DNA of 64,000 nucleotides from Halococcus salsus. Its GTDB lineage: Archaea > Halobacteriota > Halobacteria > Halobacteriales > Halococcaceae. Position 1 is the first letter of the stretch. Each line of letters begins with the position of its first letter. The stretch lies in the NCBI RefSeq assembly GCF_009900715.1, contig NZ_JAAAJC010000006.1, forward strand, positions 14,916 through 78,915, given 5' to 3'. The notes below the pieces were generated by a model that was not told the DNA's origin, did no database searches, and saw nothing but the letters and a program-made list of their open reading frames with translations. The position numbers and the translations under genes are program-made. Shown piece by piece: positions 8,803 through 17,491 of this stretch.

Positions 8803-9804
8803 TCAAGCTATTCGTTCGATAGCGTTGCGAACGTCGTCCGAATCCGGAAGCACCTCGTTTTCGAGCGATGGACTGAACGGCATGTGGGTATCCGGAACCC
8901 CTACACGCTGGATCGGGGCATCGAGACTGTAGAAGGCGTTTTCGACGGCCCGTGAGACCACTTCCGCCTGTGCCCCATAGGAGAGCGGGCTCTCTCCAGC
9001 AACAACCATTCGTCCCGTTTTGTTCAGACTCTCAACGATAGTATCCGTATCGAGGGGGTAGAGTGATCGAAGGTCGATCACCTCTACATCAGTCTCGCCG
9101 TCGAGTTCGTCGGCGACTGATAACGACTCGCCAACGAGGCGCTGAGTCGCGACGACAGTGACATCTTCTCCTTCTCGCTCGACGTTTGCTTCGCCGAGTG
9201 GGATGGTGAAGTCTTCATCGACCGGTACCTCCCCTTCTTGCTCGTAGATCATCTTGTTCTCGAAGAAGAACACTGGGTCGTCCGATCGGATTGCCGTCCG
9301 GAGCAAGCCTTTCGCGGCTGCAGGCGTTCCAGGTGTGACGGCCATCAGTCCCGGGAAGTGAGCGATCATCGTGTGAACGGTTCCGGAGTGTTGGCTCGCG
9401 GCGCCCATGCCACCCCCCTCGGTGGCACGCACCGTCACTGGCATCTCGATCTTGCCGCCAAACATATAACGCATCTTCGCCATCTGATTCATTATCTGCT
9501 CCATCGCGACGCCAATGAAATCCGAGAACATGAGTTCAGCAACAGGTCGCGACCCGGTCGCTGCTGCACCCGTCGCTGCACCGATGATTCCTGCCTCCGA
9601 AATCGGTGTATCACGTACTCGCTCGGGTCCGAACTGATTGTAGAGGTCTCCAGTCACATCGAGGACCCCTTCCATCACTCCGATATCTTCGCCAATAAGG
9701 AAGACATCATCGTCCCGATTCATCTCCTCACGCATGGTCTCCCTGATGGCCTCCCGGATCGTCATCGTTTCCGTCTCCTGAGCTTCGAGCTGTGCGCTCG
9801 CCAT
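8803..9804 (-). CDS. 2-oxoacid dehydrogenase E1 component, beta subunit
   Basis: The 333-residue beta subunit pairs with the alpha subunit encoded just before it to form the thiamine-diphosphate E1 that decarboxylates the 2-oxo acid (or cleaves acetoin) and acylates the E2 lipoyl group. Family landmarks are FLIGEDIGVMEGV near residue 35, RVRDTPISEAGIIGAATGAA, and the C-terminal transketolase domain with VIDLRSLYPLD. Length is normal. Its start codon overlaps the alpha-subunit stop as ATGA, so translation is coupled and stoichiometry is probably 1:1. The cytoplasmic complex would also need an E3 dihydrolipoamide dehydrogenase, which is not in this window. Confidence 0.92.
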   Translation of the reverse strand: MASAQLEAQETETMTIREAIRETMREEMNRDDDVFLIGEDIGVMEGVLDVTGDLYNQFGPERVRDTPISEAGIIGAATGAAATGSRPVAELMFSDFIGVAMEQIMNQMAKMRYMFGGKIEMPVTVRATEGGGMGAASQHSGTVHTMIAHFPGLMAVTPGTPAAAKGLLRTAIRSDDPVFFFENKMIYEQEGEVPVDEDFTIPLGEANVEREGEDVTVVATQRLVGESLSVADELDGETDVEVIDLRSLYPLDTDTIVESLNKTGRMVVAGESPLSYGAQAEVVSRAVENAFYSLDAPIQRVGVPDTHMPFSPSLENEVLPDSDDVRNAIERIA

Positions 9805-10853
9805 CAGAACCCACCTCCCCTGGTGCCGCCATCGGCACGTGCGTTCGCTTGCTCTACGAACAAGTCGATGTCCGGCACTCGTTCTCCAAACATATCTTCG
9901 TACGCTTCTTCTGGGGATGGATCATCCGCATCCATAGCGTACTCGAGAGCCTCCTCGATCTCCGTCTCGATGTCCGTTCGCATCTCCTCTAGCTCATCAT
10001 CGGTGAGCTCATCGCGGTCGATGAGGCGTTCGGAAAATGCATCGATCGGGTCGCGCTTTCGCCACTCTTCGACCTCCTCTTCGTCGCGATAGAGCTCCTG
10101 ATCGCCTTCGAAGTGACCATGGAAGCGATAGGTATCTGCTTCGATGAACGTCGGACCAGCACCGTCCCGAGCCCGTTTCCGTGCTTCTTCGACAGCTTCG
10201 TTTACGGCCGTAATATCCATCCCGTCGACATTGATACCCGGAATATCGTATGCCGCAGCTGTGTCACTGAGGTTCTCGACGTTGTGTTGGTCGCTAACCG
10301 GTGTGCCTTCGCCGTACTGGTTGTTCTCGACGAGGAAAATCACGGGGAGATTCCACGCAGAAGCCAGATTTACTGCTTCGTGCACCTGTCCTTGTGCGAC
10401 AGCGCCATCTCCGCAAAACGAGAGTGCAACCCGGTCCTCGTCTTTCTGAGTGATGCTCAGGGCCGCGCCGGTTCCAAGCGGTGGGCCTGCACCAACGATC
10501 CCGTTCGCTCCGAGCATGTGCGAATCTACATCAGCGATGTGCATCGACCCGCCCTTGCCGTTACAGTATCCTTCGCGTTTCCCAAATACTTCTGCCATCA
10601 TCAACTTCGGATCGAGACCCTTCGCGATACAGTGGCCATGTCCTCGATGTGTGCTGGTAATGTAATCATCCTCTTCTAAGGCGGCACATGCTCCGACACC
10701 AACTGCCTCTTCACCGACGTAGAGGTGTACAAACCCCGGAATATCCCCGTCCGCAAAGTACTCCCCAACTTTGGTGTCGAACTCGCGGATCCTGAGCATT
10801 CTTTCCAGTGCTTCCTTTCGTCCGTCTTCCGTTTCGATATCGATTGCTGGCAT
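9804..10853 (-). CDS. 2-oxoacid dehydrogenase E1 component, alpha subunit
   Basis: The 349-residue alpha subunit binds thiamine diphosphate: the motif starts at CGDGAVAQGQ and ends 30 residues later at VENNQYG, the classical GDG...NN signature. GFVHLYVGEEAVGVGAC near residue 40 and THRGHGHCIAKG are further family landmarks. I chose ATG 10853, where the conserved N-terminus begins; an upstream in-frame start at 10913 would add 20 hydrophobic residues untypical of the family. An AT-rich element (TTTATTC) around 10945 may be its promoter. It is the first gene of the E1-alpha, E1-beta, AcoX set. Pyruvate, branched-chain acids and acetoin are all possible; the AcoX neighbour favours acetoin. Confidence 0.92.
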   Translation of the reverse strand: MPAIDIETEDGRKEALERMLRIREFDTKVGEYFADGDIPGFVHLYVGEEAVGVGACAALEEDDYITSTHRGHGHCIAKGLDPKLMMAEVFGKREGYCNGKGGSMHIADVDSHMLGANGIVGAGPPLGTGAALSITQKDEDRVALSFCGDGAVAQGQVHEAVNLASAWNLPVIFLVENNQYGEGTPVSDQHNVENLSDTAAAYDIPGINVDGMDITAVNEAVEEARKRARDGAGPTFIEADTYRFHGHFEGDQELYRDEEEVEEWRKRDPIDAFSERLIDRDELTDDELEEMRTDIETEIEEALEYAMDADDPSPEEAYEDMFGERVPDIDLFVEQANARADGGTRGGGF

Positions 10854-11346
10854 TTGCGCGAAGACAAACGTAATGAAAGACCATAGTTGTTGTGGCAGGC
10901 TATCACGTATCATGAAGAGACGGTGTTTGGCTGTTTGAATCGAGAATAAAGGCTCTCATCTGAAGGACTGGTCATCCCCGGGAGAAAAACGACGGGAACG
11001 TAGGGTGGATGATTTCTATAATTGAGCACCTTTGACGAGTTAACTCCGGGAACTCTCTGAACCTGAGTGTCCGTGGACGGATAATTCTGCGAGGCCATAG
11101 AGCAGACGACTCCTCGTTGGTTGTTCAGCGCGTCGGTAGGCTCGATTGCTTCGAAACGGTCTACCAGAAGCTGCTTAGATACCCGATTCTTGAACATTCA
11201 CTACGAACGAGCGCTGCGAACTCCATGCCGGACACATCACACCTATTCTACCTCCTGATGCTTATCGACTATTTCGACTCATATGGTTAGACGTGTTTGA
11301 TGAACGCCGATGTCGAACACTATCGGACATCGACCCGCTTAACTCA
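10854..11346. other. intergenic stretch between E1-alpha and an MFS gene
   Basis: The part nearest E1-alpha should hold its promoter. A minus-strand frame of 95 codons (10910-11197) lacks any motif and has unlike composition. I find no regulator gene that could control the dehydrogenase. Confidence 0.4.
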
Positions 11347-12816
11347 TCAGTCCGTAGCGGGGTCGGCTTGCTCGGAGTCTGCACTACGCCCACTCTCCCC
11401 TCGCGGGAGCCCGAAGACGGCCACGAGCGCACCGACCCCGATGACCGCCGATATGACGAATGCCGACGAGAGCCCGCTGGCTAGTGCAGCGGCCGCCCCC
11501 GCCGGTGGCGTGTTCGTCTCGAATAGGACGCGCTGGAGGTCACCGAGCGTCGACACGCCAGGGACGGCAGCGAGTTGTTCGCGTGCGAGCGTCGTGATCA
11601 CGACACCGAGTATGGATACGCCCATTGCGCCGCCAAGCTGGCGAAAAAACTGCTGGGAGGAGGTCGCGAGTCCCATCTGTTCAGTTCCAAGATGATTCTG
11701 GATGACAGTGAGCAACGGCGGCGTTACCGTCCCCATGCCGACACCCATGACGAACGCAACGGCGACGATCACGATGAGCGACGTTGCGGGTGTCCAGAAC
11801 GCTCCTGCGGCGAAACTCGCCACGATACAGGTTGTGCCGGCGACCGAGAGCCGGCGTTCGCCGATGCGTTCGGTTGCACGGCCCGCGAGCACGCTCATGC
11901 CCGACCAACCGATCGAGATCGCCACGACCGCGATCGCCGAGCTGTTCGCGCCGCCGTGAACGCTCTGGACGAACAGCGGGATATACGTCAGCCCGGCGAA
12001 GACCACGAAGCTCGTGAGGAAGCCAGCGGTAATGGTAGCGAGGAAAGTTCGATCCCCGAACAGTGACAGCGGAATGATCGGCTCCCTGGCCCGTCGTTCG
12101 GCGAGATAGAAGCCACCGAGCGCGGTGAGGCCGATCGCGACCGCGATGCCGGCAGTAAGCGGTCGCGTCGTGAGTAGTTCGAGGCCGACCAAGATCGTGC
12201 CGACCCCCACTGTGATGGCGAATGCACCCGCATAGTCGATATCACCAGTAGCCGCACCCGTCGTTTCCTCGAGCGTGGTCGCAATGAACGCGACGGCGAT
12301 GATCCCGACAGGGACGTTCACGTAAAAGACCCAACGCCAGCCGAGTGTCGAAACGATCGCGTAGCCAAGTGGTGGGCCGATCACGCTCGCAACGCCCCAG
12401 ACTGAACCGCCGAGCCCGATGGCCCAGCCGCGTCGTTCGGGCGGGTAGATCACGCCGAGGATGGTGTAGGGGAGCGCGAGCATCGCCCCACCACCGATAC
12501 CTTGGATTGCACGGAAGGCGACGAGCTCGGCCATGTTGCCGGCCGCTCCCGAGAGCACGCTGCCGGCGACGAAGGTAGCGATCCCGACGTAGAAGAGCCT
12601 CTTCCGGCCGTAGGCGTCGGCCAGCCGACCGAACAACGGCATCGTCACTGCGGTAAACAGCATATAGGAAGTGAACACCCACGGGTAGAGTTCGAGCCCA
12701 CCGAGCGCGGTGACGACCGTCGGCATCGCGGTTGTCACGACGGTGCCGTCGACCGCGGCGAGGAAGATGCCGACCAGCACGCCGATGGTTGCAAATCGCC
12801 GTTCTCGCTCCTCCAC
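11347..12816 (-). CDS. MFS transporter, DHA2 (EmrB/QacA-like) drug:H+ antiporter family
   Basis: The 489-residue membrane protein has about 14 predicted helices, as expected for the DHA2 family of proton-driven exporters. VDGTVVTTAMPTV in helix 1 is the family motif D1, GRLADAYGRKRLF after helix 2 is MFS motif A, and GSVWGVASVIGPPLGY in helix 5 is the antiporter motif C. The C-terminus is short, Ser/Asp-rich and cytoplasmic. It is preceded on the same strand, after 195 bases, by an aminotransferase; the gap contains a TnpB-type end, so co-transcription is doubtful. No TetR or MarR regulator is adjacent. The substrate is unknown. Confidence 0.9.
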   Translation of the reverse strand: MEERERRFATIGVLVGIFLAAVDGTVVTTAMPTVVTALGGLELYPWVFTSYMLFTAVTMPLFGRLADAYGRKRLFYVGIATFVAGSVLSGAAGNMAELVAFRAIQGIGGGAMLALPYTILGVIYPPERRGWAIGLGGSVWGVASVIGPPLGYAIVSTLGWRWVFYVNVPVGIIAVAFIATTLEETTGAATGDIDYAGAFAITVGVGTILVGLELLTTRPLTAGIAVAIGLTALGGFYLAERRAREPIIPLSLFGDRTFLATITAGFLTSFVVFAGLTYIPLFVQSVHGGANSSAIAVVAISIGWSGMSVLAGRATERIGERRLSVAGTTCIVASFAAGAFWTPATSLIVIVAVAFVMGVGMGTVTPPLLTVIQNHLGTEQMGLATSSQQFFRQLGGAMGVSILGVVITTLAREQLAAVPGVSTLGDLQRVLFETNTPPAGAAAALASGLSSAFVISAVIGVGALVAVFGLPRGESGRSADSEQADPATD

Positions 12817-12915
12817 AGATTAGGCCTCTCGGGATCTGTTGACCCTATCTGGTCGAACGCTGCGTGTTCCGTGCACAGGGATGCTACTCGATATGTGTTC
12901 TTAAGCAGTGTGACC

Positions 12916-12990
12916 ATTGAGATTCTCCCCGCCGTGAACGACGAGGATCCCCTGCCGCAGTTGGGATCTGAAGGGCGAGGCTTTGCGCCT
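12916..12990 (-). mobile_element. solo right end of a TnpB (IS1341-type) element
   Basis: Read on the minus strand, the stretch has CCTCGCCCTTCAG, then an 8-bp GC/GU stem CCTCGTCG-TTCA-CGGCGGGG followed by AGAATCTCA. From memory, a stem of this shape followed by GAATnTCA is the common end of haloarchaeal IS1341-type elements and of their TnpB guide RNA. There is no tnpB reading frame next to it, so it is either a relic or a non-autonomous end. It separates the aminotransferase and the MFS gene. Confidence 0.42.
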
Positions 12991-13011
12991 GCCTTTCCTG
13001 TAAGCGAGGGT

Positions 13012-14184
13012 TTACAGCTTGCTCTGTGTCGCCGCCAGTCCGGCATCCACGTCGACCTCACTACCCTGGGCCGCAAGCGCGTCACCGAGTGCCGCTACGA
13101 CCGCGAGGACGTTCGCCGGTCGGGCGGATCGGCCCATACACCCAATCCGGAGCACGTCGCCAGCGAGGTCGCCGAGCCCGCCCGCGACTTCGATCCCGTG
13201 TTCGGAGAGCAGGTGATCGGTGATCGCCGCATCGTCGACCCCCTCGGGGAGCGCGACTGTGTTCAGGCTCGGAAGCCACGACTCGCTCGCGAGTTCGAGT
13301 CCCATCGCCTCGACGCCGTCCCGCAATGCACTCGCGACCCGTTCGTGGCGTTCCCAGCGTGCTTCGAGCCCCTCTTCGGCCACCAGTCGAAGTGCCTCGC
13401 GGAGCGCGTAGACGTTGGTGATCGGCGCCGTATGGTGGTACGCACGCTCTTCGCCCCAGTAGTCGGCGAGCAGCGAGAGGTCGAGATACCACGATCGGAC
13501 CGGGGCGTCGCGACTCGTGACTTTCTCGACAGCACGTTCGGAGAGGGTGAGCGGGCTCGCACCAGGCGGTGCGGAGAGACATTTCTGCGTCGCTGAATAC
13601 GCCGCGTCGATCCCCCAGTCATCAACTCGGAGTTCGACCCCGCCGAGCGACGTTACGGTGTCCGCGATCGTGAGCGCGTCATAGTCGTGGGCGATCTCAG
13701 TAAGTGCTGGCACGTCCGGCTGGAGGACGCCAGTGCTGGTTTCAGCGTGAACGAATCCCACTACGTCGGGGTCGTGGGTTTCACACGCTGCGGCTACGTC
13801 GTCCGGATCGAGCGGCGCACCCCAGGGAGCGTCGACGCGTTCAACCGAACCGCCAGCCCGCCGAACCATTGAGGCCATCCGGTCGCCGAAGTACCCGTTG
13901 TCCGGAACCAGAACCGTATCGTCGGGTTCAGTGAGATTCGCGATTGCGCTCTCCATCGCAGCCGACCCTGTACCGCTCACTGGAATCGTGAATTCATTGT
14001 CGGTTTGGAACGTGTACCGAAGCAATTCTTGGACTTCGTCCATTAGGTCGACAAAGGCTGGATCCAGATGGCCGATCAGGGGTGTACTCATCGCTCGCCG
14101 TACGCGTGGGTGGACCTCGCTCGGACCGGGCCCCATCAGAATTCGGTCGGGTGGAATGAGCTCGTCGATATCAGGTGCCTCCAT
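13012..14184 (-). CDS. class V PLP aminotransferase (alanine-glyoxylate/serine-pyruvate type)
   Basis: The 390-residue cytoplasmic enzyme belongs to the alanine-glyoxylate/serine-pyruvate aminotransferase group. It begins RILMGPGPSEVHPRV, the typical N-terminal substrate loop. SGTGSAAMESAIANL contacts the cofactor phosphate, Asp175 in TIADTVTSLGG binds the pyridine nitrogen, and SATQKCLSAPPG holds the PLP-binding Lys201. Length matches the family. Substrates in this family include alanine, serine, glyoxylate and 2-aminoethylphosphonate, and the neighbours do not decide. The start at 14184 places the conserved MGPGP motif at residue 18, which is normal. Confidence 0.9.
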   Translation of the reverse strand: MEAPDIDELIPPDRILMGPGPSEVHPRVRRAMSTPLIGHLDPAFVDLMDEVQELLRYTFQTDNEFTIPVSGTGSAAMESAIANLTEPDDTVLVPDNGYFGDRMASMVRRAGGSVERVDAPWGAPLDPDDVAAACETHDPDVVGFVHAETSTGVLQPDVPALTEIAHDYDALTIADTVTSLGGVELRVDDWGIDAAYSATQKCLSAPPGASPLTLSERAVEKVTSRDAPVRSWYLDLSLLADYWGEERAYHHTAPITNVYALREALRLVAEEGLEARWERHERVASALRDGVEAMGLELASESWLPSLNTVALPEGVDDAAITDHLLSEHGIEVAGGLGDLAGDVLRIGCMGRSARPANVLAVVAALGDALAAQGSEVDVDAGLAATQSKL

Positions 14185-14280
14185 AGTATCGTCTAGGTGA
14201 GGTCAGGTAAAATGTGAACGACTTGAATCGGGTCTAGCCCTGAAAATGAGTTCTCGAAATCGGTCCTTCTCTGCGTGTTG

Positions 14281-14580
14281 CTAGGCTTGGTAAACGTGTT
14301 CTTCTCCAATCGTGTTGGCGCTTTCTCCGTTAGCTACCTCGCCAGCATGGCGAAGAATGTCGATAGCTTTGCGGTCGTCACCGGGCTCCTGTGCCGCAAA
14401 GGCCGCAGCTAGAGGGATCACGTCCCCCGAGAGAGCAACTGAGCTGCGGTTCGACCTCGGCGAGATACGCCTCGTAACCATATGTCCGGTGGCCACGCCC
14501 GTTCTCATGCTCGCACCGGAGGTACGTCTACTCTTTGAGGCGGTGGATCGCCGACTCGAATAACGACCATTATAAGGAAG
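14281..14580 (-). pseudogene. possible decayed gene fragment
   Basis: The minus strand ends in a sensible-looking acidic C-terminus (about 45 residues, containing AAFAAQEPGDDRKAIDILRHA) at a stop at 14281. The residues before it are Arg/Ser-rich and out of character, while a second frame immediately upstream reads HENGRGHRTYGYEAYLAEVE. Joining the two by one frameshift near 14440 would give a coherent protein tail. I cannot identify the family; this may be the remnant of a gene cut by rearrangement. Confidence 0.3.
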
Positions 14581-14657
14581 AATACAACTGGGATAAATAT
14601 ACGCTGGATTCGATCGACAATGGTTAGCCTTTAGCTTGCATTTCATCGGTGGTCTGG

Positions 14658-15365
14658 ATGCTCAGAGTCGTCTTTCGCACTGATTCGACCGGAGTAATCG
14701 ACCGCCTAGGGCGAGCAGTGGACGACATCAAGAGCATCGAACTCGACAACGCGTTCTACGTAGAGGACGGCACATGGATTGAGTCACTAACCATCACTGC
14801 TGAGACAGCATTTTCACCACCGGATCTCATAGCCAATCAGCCTGGAATCGAGCTATTTCATCATACAACATTGCCAGAAAACCCGACCAAGACAAGTGTT
14901 GTTCGGGTAGTCCTCACGGCACGGGAGTCCTATCCGTTCGTGCTCGAAGTCGTACTCCGGCAGGGCGCGATTCCCAACCGTATCGTCTATCGGCCTGGTG
15001 TGTTTGAGGTGGTCGCAACAGTCCAAGACTGGGAACAGTTCCGTGCTATCGCCGACGAAGTAAGCCGGAAATTCGGCACATTCGACCTCGCGAGCCTCAA
15101 CGAGATCGAGAACCTCGGTGAACCACTCGACAGTGGACGGCTCTCTGAAACTCTCGTCACGAAGCTCAGCGACAAACAGCTCACCATTCTGGAAACTGCT
15201 TACAACATGGGGTATTTCGAAGTCCCAAGACAGGTGACAGCTGCTGCCGTCGCACATGAGATGGGAATCAGTCAATCCAACTTCAGCGAACGTCTTCGAA
15301 CCGCTGAGCACGAACTCCTTGGGTTAGTATTCGGCGCCAGCGTGCGTGACCCGCCTGCCGACTGA
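14658..15365 (+). CDS. bat-like HTH-10 transcriptional regulator
   Basis: The 235-residue protein has the layout of haloarchaeal bacterio-opsin-activator-type regulators. An N-terminal sensor part with alternating beta strands is followed by an HTH-10 domain at about residues 165-225: LSDKQLTILETAYNMGYFEVPR, then AAAVAHEMGISQSNFSERLRTAEHEL as the recognition helices. These proteins act as local activators or repressors. It reads in the same direction as the ABC operon starting 132 bases downstream and is its most likely regulator, by position only. ATG 14658 is preferred over the in-frame GTG at 14649 because the family usually opens with a short hydrophobic strand at that methionine. The ligand is unknown. 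Confidence 0.85.
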   Translation: MLRVVFRTDSTGVIDRLGRAVDDIKSIELDNAFYVEDGTWIESLTITAETAFSPPDLIANQPGIELFHHTTLPENPTKTSVVRVVLTARESYPFVLEVVLRQGAIPNRIVYRPGVFEVVATVQDWEQFRAIADEVSRKFGTFDLASLNEIENLGEPLDSGRLSETLVTKLSDKQLTILETAYNMGYFEVPRQVTAAAVAHEMGISQSNFSERLRTAEHELLGLVFGASVRDPPAD

Positions 15366-15420
15366 TTGCATCTCTATCTAGATCCTCTTCGGGAAAACGA
15401 TCGTGTTCAACCCGCAAAAC

Positions 15421-15490
15421 AACTTAAAGAATGATGAGTATCGTCACTCTTCTGGAAAACGCCCATTGAGATACCCCCCAGAGGAGGCAA
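15421..15490 (+). promoter_or_regulatory. probable promoter and ribosome binding site of the ABC operon
   Basis: CTTAAAGA at 15423-15430 resembles an archaeal TATA box, and AGGAGG-like bases at 15482-15487 lie 10 bases before the ATG at 15498. A clear Shine-Dalgarno sequence is uncommon in haloarchaea, where many mRNAs are leaderless, so this supports the chosen start of the binding protein. Confidence 0.5.
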
Positions 15491-15497
15491 GCACGAC

Positions 15498-17417
15498 ATG
15501 ATAGATGACGATAGATGCCGGGGCTCAGCTCTGTTTACCCGGCGACAGTATCTCCAAACATCAGCAGTGGTTGCGGGGGCGGGAGCACTCGCTGGGTGTG
15601 GCTCGAAGACTGCGAGTCAAGTTGAAGCCAACACCCCTTCAGGGGTTCCAGCTGCAGTCGAAACTAAGTACTGGCACGACTGGCCGACGATCGATGCCGA
15701 GAGTCCGCCACTCGATTACACTGCCCGTGCGGGTCAACCACTTGATTCGGTCTCGATCGAGTATTCGAGCGAGGATGACCCATGGATGCGCGAGCATGCA
15801 CTCCTGTTACAACGGGGTCTCGACAATCTCGGCGCACCAACCGAGCTCGTCGACCGGCCATTGAACCAACTTTATGCACAGAGTTGGGATACACCGGGTC
15901 TTGAACACCCACTCTCGACGAGTTCACAGGGCCCGGATCCACAGCGAGGGCTCGATCCAAACCCCTTCTTGATGCGGCTCTACAAGGAAAACCCCTCGAA
16001 CTACACTAACTACTGGCACCCAAAGATAAACGACCTGCTTGAGCGCCAGCGCAAACTCACCGGTGAGCCAAAACGGAGAAAGGAACTCGTCGATCGGATT
16101 CAGCGACTGTTCGCTAATGATGTCGGTGACATAATCACACTGTTTCCGAATGTGATCACGGCGGGAAACACCCGCAACTGGCGCGGTTACGTGCGAACAC
16201 CTGGAAACGGTGCGACCGGTGATGCCTTCCAATGGACGGAAGTCAACCTTCAGCCGGAAGGGAACAGCCGGGCGTTCGTCAAAGGCGTAACCACTTCGAT
16301 GAATTCGCTCAATCTGCCATGGGCCGCGGGCGGTGATGAAGAACTCCGGCTCAAATTCATTTACGATGGGTTATTCGACGCCTCACCTGACCTCAAAGTC
16401 GTCCCGGGACTCGCAATCAACGCTGAGTTCACTGGCAACACGACCGTTGATGTCACCCTGAGAGAGGGAGTCTCATGGCACGATGGCAAGCCATTCACCG
16501 CCGAGGACGTCGTATTCAGTACGCGATATTTCATCGAGAACACCTCGACGAGTCAGGCCACGTTTTACGAGCCGATAGACAGTGTCGAACGTCTCGGAAA
16601 GCATGCTGTCCGATTCGAACTCGCCTATCCCGATGCGTCGTTCACGACCCAGCGGATGGTCAGAAGTGCGATCGTTCCGAAGCATCGATGGCAGGATATC
16701 GAGGCACCCTCCCAGTACAACCCCTCGAATCCAATCGGAACTGGTCCGTTCAAATTCGAAGGGTGGGATCAGGGAACCCGATTCTCAGTGACCCGTAACG
16801 AAGGTCACTGGATGTTCAGAGATGATTGGCGTGCAAAAATATTCGGTGACGCCGCCGCACAGGGACCGGGCATCGAACGGGTAATCTGGATAAACGTCGG
16901 TAACGTTGATGCGATGCTTGGTGCGCTCGCCGGTGGCCAGCTTGACGCCGTTGGTTCGACCCTGTCGAATGCACAGGCCGACCGTGCCGCCTCGAATACT
17001 GGTATCGATCGGCTCTCGACGAAGAACTTTGCCCCAGTCACGGTGAAGCTGATGCATTCGTGTCCCTTGATCCGTGACAAGGAGTTTCGGGTCGCACTCA
17101 CGAAATCTATTGACAAAGATGGTTTCGCTGAGAGCGTCCTTCTCGGCGAGGCTACCGTTCCAAATGGGGAAAACTACATCTCGGAGTTGGTCGAGGCGTG
17201 GTACAACCCTGATACACCGGATTACGGCTACAACCCCGAGGCCGCACGACGTGTCCTCGATCGCGCAGGCTACCGTCGGGACGAGAACGGTGTACTCCAT
17301 TTCCCGAATGGTGAAGCGTGGGGCGCATTCGTCGAACGGATCCAGAACGGCAACACCCATCGCCGACGAGCCGCGCTTGGCCAGCCGGATTTCTCGACCA
17401 AGGAGACCACGACATGA
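15498..17417 (+). CDS. ABC transporter substrate-binding lipoprotein, SBP_bac_5 type, circularly permuted
   Basis: The 639-residue protein carries a Tat lipoprotein signal: TRRQYLQ with Arg15-Arg16, a hydrophobic stretch, and lipobox LAGC with Cys34. Order is unusual. Residues about 80-235 look like the C-terminal lobe of dipeptide-binding proteins (a mobile helix, GPDPQRGLDPNPF, NYTNYWHPKINDLLERQRK, the KELVDRIQRLFANDVGDIITLFP helix, then RGYV). Residues 258-600 look like the normal N-terminal lobe, starting with a loop before LKFIYDGLFD, then LREGVSWHDGKPFTAEDVVFS, and ending with YNPEAARRVLDRAGYR, where ordinary proteins continue into the segment that here comes first. It probably delivers a peptide or similar solute to the permeases encoded next. 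Its stop overlaps a 25-codon ORF. Confidence 0.9.
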   Translation: MIDDDRCRGSALFTRRQYLQTSAVVAGAGALAGCGSKTASQVEANTPSGVPAAVETKYWHDWPTIDAESPPLDYTARAGQPLDSVSIEYSSEDDPWMREHALLLQRGLDNLGAPTELVDRPLNQLYAQSWDTPGLEHPLSTSSQGPDPQRGLDPNPFLMRLYKENPSNYTNYWHPKINDLLERQRKLTGEPKRRKELVDRIQRLFANDVGDIITLFPNVITAGNTRNWRGYVRTPGNGATGDAFQWTEVNLQPEGNSRAFVKGVTTSMNSLNLPWAAGGDEELRLKFIYDGLFDASPDLKVVPGLAINAEFTGNTTVDVTLREGVSWHDGKPFTAEDVVFSTRYFIENTSTSQATFYEPIDSVERLGKHAVRFELAYPDASFTTQRMVRSAIVPKHRWQDIEAPSQYNPSNPIGTGPFKFEGWDQGTRFSVTRNEGHWMFRDDWRAKIFGDAAAQGPGIERVIWINVGNVDAMLGALAGGQLDAVGSTLSNAQADRAASNTGIDRLSTKNFAPVTVKLMHSCPLIRDKEFRVALTKSIDKDGFAESVLLGEATVPNGENYISELVEAWYNPDTPDYGYNPEAARRVLDRAGYRRDENGVLHFPNGEAWGAFVERIQNGNTHRRRAALGQPDFSTKETTT

Positions 17418-17491
17418 ACACAATCACCTACACTCAACTGGCACAGCCCCGTTTCCCGAACCCGACCCCTAAGGCCGGGGTGGTTTTATGA
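17414..17491 (+). CDS. 25-codon ORF overlapping the genes on both sides
   Basis: The ATG at 17414 overlaps the binding-protein stop as ATGA, and its own TGA overlaps the start of the first permease as ATGA, so a ribosome could pass through all three without leaving the mRNA. The predicted peptide is neutral, Pro-rich and ends in Gly-Val-Val-Leu. The DNA contains a short stem ACCCC...CGGGGT at 17465-17480 just before the permease start. It may be a coupling ORF that keeps permease translation dependent on the upstream gene. Alternatively the stretch is a TnpB-type end relic that happens to be open. No homologue is recognised. Confidence 0.45.
   Translation: MNTITYTQLAQPRFPNPTPKAGVVL

Noticed and set aside
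10910-11197. A 95-codon minus-strand frame upstream of E1-alpha
   Set aside because: It lacks motifs and has non-halophile composition; promoter DNA is a better explanation.
17465-17480. The ACCCC/CGGGGT stem as a transcription terminator between binding protein and permease
   Set aside because: The stem is short, no T-run follows, and the genes overlap through a coupled ORF, so termination here is unlikely.
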